From assembly GCA_965229625.1 (NCBI GenBank), contig CBDDJJ010000001.1, positions 1,922,001-1,986,000 on the forward strand: a stretch of 64,000 nucleotides of DNA. Direction: 5' to 3'. Each line of letters begins with the position of its first letter. Positions within the stretch are counted from its first letter, which is position 1. Below, piece by piece: positions 59,458-64,000 of this stretch. The notes under the pieces are model-generated. The model was given only the letters and a program-made list of their open reading frames with translations, was not told where the DNA came from and searched no databases. Source of the DNA: JANQIO01 sp965229625 (lineage in GTDB: Bacteria > Pseudomonadota > Gammaproteobacteria > Pseudomonadales > Halieaceae). The translations under genes were made by a program, and so were the position numbers.

Positions 59458-61572
59458 GTGCAAGGCTATTTATCTACCGCGTTGCGCCTGGTGCGCGATG
59501 CGCTCAAGTGGGCCGCGGACCTGTTTCGTGCATTACTGCACTTGCTGCGCGACATGCTGGGTGCCGGGTGGCACTGGCTACGCGGGATGCTGCACGCGCT
59601 GGTCGGACTCTGGCGGGCGCTGGGACCGCGCTGGGTGCGCTTAGTGGTGCTGCTGTTGCTGGTTGTGGTGGGCGCCTACCGCGGTCTGTCAGGCCTGCTG
59701 GCGCCCAACCTGACCGAGGAGAGCATTCACGAGGTACGCTATCTCAACCGGGGTTGGGACCACCAGGCACGGGAACACTACTACTACACCCCCCAGGGCA
59801 CTGAACTGCTGGGACTCAACTACGAGTGGCTGGTCAACCTGGAACTGCCACTGAGCAAGCAGCGCCTGGCCAGCGCGGATGCCATGCGCGGCTGGGGCTT
59901 TATTGTTGACCCCGGACAGCTTGCCAGCCCCGCCAACCCGGGCAACCTGCCGGTCGGTATGACGCGTCATCACAACGCGGATGCCAATGCGCAACGGCTG
60001 GACCTGACCTGTGCCCTGTGCCACACGGGTGAACTGCACTATCGCGGTGTGGCGTTACGCATAGATGGCGGCCAGGCGGTACAAAGCGTCTCCACCGCCA
60101 AGCGCGGTGAATTCATTACCACGTTGGCCGCGGCGGCACTGGAAACCTATATCAACCCGGCCAAGTGGAACCGCTTTGTCGATCGCGTTGCAGGCACCGA
60201 TACGGACAAGCGGGATCGGCTGCGTTCCGAGTTTGGCCAGTTCCTGTCCGGCCTGTGGACCTTCGTGCGTGGCGTGGGCGCCCCCAGGTGGTACCCCACC
60301 ACCGAGGGGCGCGGCCGCACCGACGCCGTCGGGCGCATCGCCAACGTGGTATTCGGTCGCGACCTGAAAACGCCTGAAAACTACCAACAGGCCAACGCGC
60401 CCGTCAGCTACCCGTTTATATGGGACATCTGGCGCTTTGACTGGGTCCAGTACACCGGCTTTACCAACCAGGCCATGGCCAGGAACGTGGGGGAAGCGCT
60501 GGGCGTACTGGCGCCGATCGCCCTGGTCGACGACGACGGCAAGCTGCTGCCAGAAGGGGAGTTCGGCAAGACCACAGTCAACGTTCATGGCATGCACTGT
60601 ATTGAGACTGTCCTGCGCGACCTGGAGCCTCCGCGCTGGCCGGAGGACGTGCTGGGGAAAATCGATATCGCGCGGGCCAGCCGCGGCAAGGAGCTGTTTG
60701 CCGACCAGTGTGAGTTCTGCCATGGACCGCACCGCTCCAAGCCTTACCAATGGGTGGTGGCGACCGGTCCGGGCAGCAACCCTGCCAAACAGGTGCAGGC
60801 CAACTGGCAGTGGGACATGGAGGGCGACATCACCGATATCGACGGCACCGACTACCGGGTGGACTGGCGCGAGTACGTGTGGGCGCTACCCTGGCTGAGT
60901 ACAGAAGTGATCGGTACCGACCCCACGGCGGCCGACAACTATATGGACAGGCGCTATGACGCCACCAAGCTGCTACCCGGCGCCGAACCGGTAGGTGCAG
61001 GAGACGGCCTGCAGGTGCTGCTGAACAAGCTGGTGCCAGTACTTTACGAGGACAATAACATCGATCGCGTCCAGGTGCCCGACTACGACGGCCTCAACGT
61101 ACCGTTCCGCATCGTCAACCAGCGCGCCTACAAGTCGCGGCCGTTGCACGGCGTCTGGGCCACGCCGCCCTATCTGCACAACGGTTCGGTGCCGACCATC
61201 CACGATCTGCTTTCACCCATGCGCGAACGGCCGAAAACGTTTTACGTAGGTCATCGCGAATATGACCCAGGCAAGCTTGGCTATGTAACCGACCAGCGAC
61301 CGGGCAGTTTCCTGCATGACACGCGGGTGACCGGCAACAGCAACAGTGGACACCTGTTTACCGACGTCGACGCGCCGGGGCGTATCGGCCGTCGCCTCAC
61401 CGAGGGCGAGCGCAGTGACCTGATCGAGTACATCAAGGTGCTGGGCAATCCCGACTACAGCGAGGTGCTGGGTGGTGACCCGCAGGACTGGTCGCGCTAC
61501 AGCCCGCCACCCGCGCAGTATGGCGACCAACACGCCTGTGATCATCCGGAGCTTGCCCATGATGCTACGTAA
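59458..61572 (+). CDS. RoxA-like diheme c-type cytochrome / peroxidase-fold protein
   Basis: A 704-residue protein from GTG 59458, with GGGGAT about 8 nt upstream. One membrane anchor (about 60-80) precedes a large periplasmic domain with two heme c sites, CALCH (185-189) and CEFCH (418-422). The RTDAVGRIANVVFG and QAMARNVGEALGV blocks are those of the RoxA/RoxB-like group. That group contains rubber dioxygenases and many uncharacterised diheme proteins distantly related to cytochrome c peroxidases. It lacks a cleavable signal, unlike secreted RoxA. Its end overlaps the next gene by 14 bp, so the two products probably work together. Confidence 0.8.
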   Translation: MQGYLSTALRLVRDALKWAADLFRALLHLLRDMLGAGWHWLRGMLHALVGLWRALGPRWVRLVVLLLLVVVGAYRGLSGLLAPNLTEESIHEVRYLNRGWDHQAREHYYYTPQGTELLGLNYEWLVNLELPLSKQRLASADAMRGWGFIVDPGQLASPANPGNLPVGMTRHHNADANAQRLDLTCALCHTGELHYRGVALRIDGGQAVQSVSTAKRGEFITTLAAAALETYINPAKWNRFVDRVAGTDTDKRDRLRSEFGQFLSGLWTFVRGVGAPRWYPTTEGRGRTDAVGRIANVVFGRDLKTPENYQQANAPVSYPFIWDIWRFDWVQYTGFTNQAMARNVGEALGVLAPIALVDDDGKLLPEGEFGKTTVNVHGMHCIETVLRDLEPPRWPEDVLGKIDIARASRGKELFADQCEFCHGPHRSKPYQWVVATGPGSNPAKQVQANWQWDMEGDITDIDGTDYRVDWREYVWALPWLSTEVIGTDPTAADNYMDRRYDATKLLPGAEPVGAGDGLQVLLNKLVPVLYEDNNIDRVQVPDYDGLNVPFRIVNQRAYKSRPLHGVWATPPYLHNGSVPTIHDLLSPMRERPKTFYVGHREYDPGKLGYVTDQRPGSFLHDTRVTGNSNSGHLFTDVDAPGRIGRRLTEGERSDLIEYIKVLGNPDYSEVLGGDPQDWSRYSPPPAQYGDQHACDHPELAHDAT

Positions 61573-62767
61573 ATCCCTGGCCCTGCTCTGCCTGCCCTGC
61601 AGCATTGCCAGCGCAGCCGAGGTCGACGAATACGGCCTGACTCCGGAACAGCGTGCCGCCGTGGAATCCTCTATCCAGTCAGCCCGGGAAATCTCCCGAC
61701 GGGCTGAAGGCGTCAACGGCCTGCCCTACCGACGCGACGCCCACGCCAAGGCCACCGGCTGCGCTCGCGCACTGTTTACGGTGAATGGCGATATCCCGGC
61801 TCGCTTCCAACACAGCGTCTTCGCCCGGCCGGCAGCGGAATACCAGGCCTGGGTGCGCTTTTCCAACGGCGATTTCCTGGTACAGGCGGATAGCAAACCG
61901 GATGCCCGCGGCATCGCCATCAAGGTCATGGATGTACCGGGCGAACCGGTGGCGGCAGAGCTGGGCAAGCATGGCACCCAGGACTTCATCATGACCAACA
62001 CCCAGGCCTTCTTTAATCGCAATGTCTTCGACTATGCCGAGGACATGACTTACCTGGCGAAGTTTGAACGCACCCGCTGGTTTATCAGCCTGTTCCCGCC
62101 ACGCCTGCACCCGAAGCAGTTCTATCGGGCGATACAAACCGTGTCCTCGACCATCGACAACCCGCTACAGGCACAGTACTACTCCATGCTGCCCTACCAA
62201 CTCGGCGATACGGTACTCAAGTACTCGGTGCGTCCCTGTCCCGGCATGCAATTTCGCGAGGCGCTGGACCGGGAGGATAGCGACTACCTCACCGTGGAAA
62301 TGCAACACAGCCTCGAGCACGGCGGGGCCTGCTTCGACTTCATGGTGCAGCCCCAGGTGCCCGGCAGCTATATGCCGATAGACGATGCGACGGCCATCTG
62401 GTCGGAGGTCGATTCGCCCTTCCAGCCCATCGCGCGACTGACGCTTCCCCCGCAGACCATTGGCGGCTCAGAGCAGCGTGCGTTCTGCGAAAACCTGTCA
62501 ATGAACCCCTGGCACGGCGTGGATGAGTGGCGCCCGCTGGGCAGCCTCAGCAACGCTCGCCGCCTGGTCTACAGCGCTGTTGCGAAGTTCCGGCACGACA
62601 AGAACCAGGTCACGAGATTTGAACCAACCGGCTGGTGCCTGCCCAACGGTGACAGTGATTGCTCCGGGGATGAGGGCCTGATAGAAAGCCACCCGACCTG
62701 GCCCCTGCCCAGGGTGTTTGATCCGCTTTATCAGCCGCTGGACGCTAGCCCGCCGCCGCAACCCTGA
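61559..62767 (+). CDS. catalase-family heme protein, exported
   Basis: A 402-residue protein from ATG 61559 (ATG 61562 is equally possible) with a signal peptide (about 1-20, ending ASA). It has the minimal catalase fold: RDAHAKATGCARALF carries the distal His, WVRFSNGDF and DARGIAIKVMD the adjacent strands, and DFIMTNTQAFFNR the region of the distal Asn. The proximal Tyr motif of true catalases (RxFxYxDTQ) is not seen. Related proteins act as peroxidases or allene-oxide-synthase-like enzymes. It is coupled to the diheme cytochrome gene and overlaps the convergent GGDEF gene by 23 bp. Confidence 0.82.
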   Translation: MMLRKSLALLCLPCSIASAAEVDEYGLTPEQRAAVESSIQSAREISRRAEGVNGLPYRRDAHAKATGCARALFTVNGDIPARFQHSVFARPAAEYQAWVRFSNGDFLVQADSKPDARGIAIKVMDVPGEPVAAELGKHGTQDFIMTNTQAFFNRNVFDYAEDMTYLAKFERTRWFISLFPPRLHPKQFYRAIQTVSSTIDNPLQAQYYSMLPYQLGDTVLKYSVRPCPGMQFREALDREDSDYLTVEMQHSLEHGGACFDFMVQPQVPGSYMPIDDATAIWSEVDSPFQPIARLTLPPQTIGGSEQRAFCENLSMNPWHGVDEWRPLGSLSNARRLVYSAVAKFRHDKNQVTRFEPTGWCLPNGDSDCSGDEGLIESHPTWPLPRVFDPLYQPLDASPPPQP

Positions 62768-64000
62768 CCTGGTCCCGGCCAGCCTCCTTGGCCTCGTACA
62801 TCGCTTCATCGGCGCGCCTGAGCAGCTGCTCAATACGTTCCTCATCGGACACATGGGCCAGGCCAATACTGGTAGTAAATCCCAGCGGGCCGGAGTCCGT
62901 CTCAAGGCTGATGCTGCGCACGTGGTCACGCAGGCGCTGGGCGGTTTGCTCGGCGTCTTCCGGGTAGCTGATGAACATCAGCGCAAACTCCTCCCCGCCG
63001 AGCCTGCCGAACAGGTCCCGATCGCGAATAAACCCCATCACGGCGGTCGCGAAGGCCTGTAGCGCGCGGTCACCCATCTCATGACCATATCGGTCATTGA
63101 TGGACTTGAAGTGGTCGATATCGAGCATCAGCAAGTTCAGCGGCAGCCCCTCGCGGTGACAGCGTTCGAGCATTCTCTGGCCCTGGGCAAGGAAGCTGCG
63201 GCGGTTGTCGACACCGGTGAGGGTGTCGGTCCGCGCTTCGATCTCCGCTGCGTCTTTGGCGGCTTCCAGTTCCCGGGTACGCTCCGCCACCTGGATCTCC
63301 AGCAGGGCCTTGCTTTCCTGTAGCTGCTCCATGCGTGCCTTCTCGGCCGCTTCCTTGAGGCCGCGCAGGTCCCTTATACGAATCCCCATGGCGACCAGGA
63401 TGACCGCCATTTCGCCGTAGGATGCCACTGCGGGCCAGTAGTAGTTCAGCATGTTGTGTTCGACAAAGCCCAGGTCTCGCAGCGCCTGCGTGAACAGACC
63501 GATAACGAGGAAGGTCCACGCGATCGTGAACAGGGCCGCTTCACGTGCGCCCTGGTACCAGCGCACCACGCCGGCTATCGACACCGCCGGGTACAACAGC
63601 AGCGCCAGGGTAATCGAAATCACCGACAGCGCCGTCTGTTGGGCCACAGCCACAACAATGAGGAAGATGGCATTGGCCATCTGGAACAGCAGCAGGTAAT
63701 CGAAGCGCCGCAGGTACTCACGGGTGTGCAGAAACTCCCGGGCAAAGAACAGGCCGGTGAACAGGCTCAGCGCGCCGGTAATCGACATATAGCGCCAGTG
63801 AAAGTTCTCCGTGATCAGGAACTGGTGCGCGAATCCCAGCACCGTAAACCAGACAGCGATGGAGGCCAGCGCATGCAGGGCATAGACGAAGAAGAAGCGG
63901 CTTCCGGTTGCGACGCCACTCACCGTGGCAATAAAAGCCATGACCAGCAGGCCGCCAACGATCAGGGTAATCGCTGCCAGCTCACTGGCCTGCGTCATCG
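62745..64000 (-). CDS. 7TMR-DISM / GGDEF diguanylate cyclase (5' end cut off)
   Basis: At least 417 residues are visible. Seven membrane helices (about 8-205, 7TMR-DISM_7TM-like, with FFAREFLHTREYLRRFDYLL) lead through a coiled-coil linker to a GGDEF domain. The active site is GGEEF (334-338), and RDRD five residues before it is an intact I-site for product inhibition. DIDHFKSINDRYGHEMGD is the GTP/Mg site. An ATG sits at 63998, but 7TM-DISM proteins normally carry a periplasmic domain before the first helix, so the gene probably continues beyond the window. Confidence 0.88.
   Translation of the reverse strand, partial: MTQASELAAITLIVGGLLVMAFIATVSGVATGSRFFFVYALHALASIAVWFTVLGFAHQFLITENFHWRYMSITGALSLFTGLFFAREFLHTREYLRRFDYLLLFQMANAIFLIVVAVAQQTALSVISITLALLLYPAVSIAGVVRWYQGAREAALFTIAWTFLVIGLFTQALRDLGFVEHNMLNYYWPAVASYGEMAVILVAMGIRIRDLRGLKEAAEKARMEQLQESKALLEIQVAERTRELEAAKDAAEIEARTDTLTGVDNRRSFLAQGQRMLERCHREGLPLNLLMLDIDHFKSINDRYGHEMGDRALQAFATAVMGFIRDRDLFGRLGGEEFALMFISYPEDAEQTAQRLRDHVRSISLETDSGPLGFTTSIGLAHVSDEERIEQLLRRADEAMYEAKEAGRDQVRVAAAG

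Overview
The window is a GC-rich (low-to-mid 60s % by eye), densely coded chromosomal segment from a Gram-negative bacterium, most likely a marine gammaproteobacterium. Halieaceae/Cellvibrionales-like is my guess from the gene mix: DUF4124, DUF3014, DUF3192, the ferredoxin-oxidoreductase trio, P450, RoxA-like cytochrome and M19 peptidase. This is inference; there is no rRNA or other marker. I see no tRNA, rRNA, CRISPR array, transposase or prophage. No gene-free stretch exceeds 300 bp.

Region 1 (about 0.8-24.3 kb) is one large surface-polysaccharide locus, built from blocks of tightly overlapping genes that alternate in strand. It has two MBOAT/SGNH O-acylation pairs (1869-4399 and 12590-15512), glycosyltransferases (760, 5476, 6693, 7973, 18788, 23382), a Wzm/Wzt-type ABC exporter with a short Wzt (9068-10518), several SAM methyltransferase-type proteins, three sulfotransferase-like proteins (4376, 16805, 17796) and a 1206-residue methyltransferase / coiled-coil / double-GT2 fusion (18788-22408). 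The notable feature is a small 'GWA...' beta-rich module of about 90-120 residues. It recurs in five proteins here: alone as a tandem pair, and fused to the SGNH protein, a methyltransferase and both tandem sulfotransferases. The likely product is an exported, O-acylated, methylated and probably sulfated glycan.

Region 2 (24.3-35 kb) holds an Nramp-superfamily transporter with its metal-ligand positions replaced, gamma-glutamyltranspeptidase, and an Anbu-type neighbourhood: circularly permuted ATP-grasp, alpha-E protein, zinc-ribbon metallopeptidase, and a convergent Anbu proteasome-like hydrolase. A CbiM-like membrane protein and polyphosphate kinase 1 follow.

Region 3 (35-48.7 kb) has an RND efflux operon (adaptor, pump, terminal TetR) with a concentric dyad upstream. 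It also has a DUF2306-like membrane protein and a P450 whose start codons share one CATG, an ATP-grasp enzyme, a GAF/HD-GYP phosphodiesterase, DUF3014, a PNPOx-like flavoprotein, a PQQ sugar dehydrogenase, a DUF3192 lipoprotein and a cyclic-nucleotide-binding protein.

Region 4 (48.8-64 kb) contains a series of 11-bp direct repeats resembling a Pho box, a minus-strand operon for a 2-oxoacid:ferredoxin oxidoreductase with its own flavo-iron-sulfur partner and an NhaC antiporter, an alpha/beta hydrolase, a PiuC-like dioxygenase, a TPR-sulfotransferase with a divergent M19 peptidase, a RoxA-like diheme cytochrome coupled to a catalase-fold protein, and a 7TM-GGDEF diguanylate cyclase cut by the window edge.
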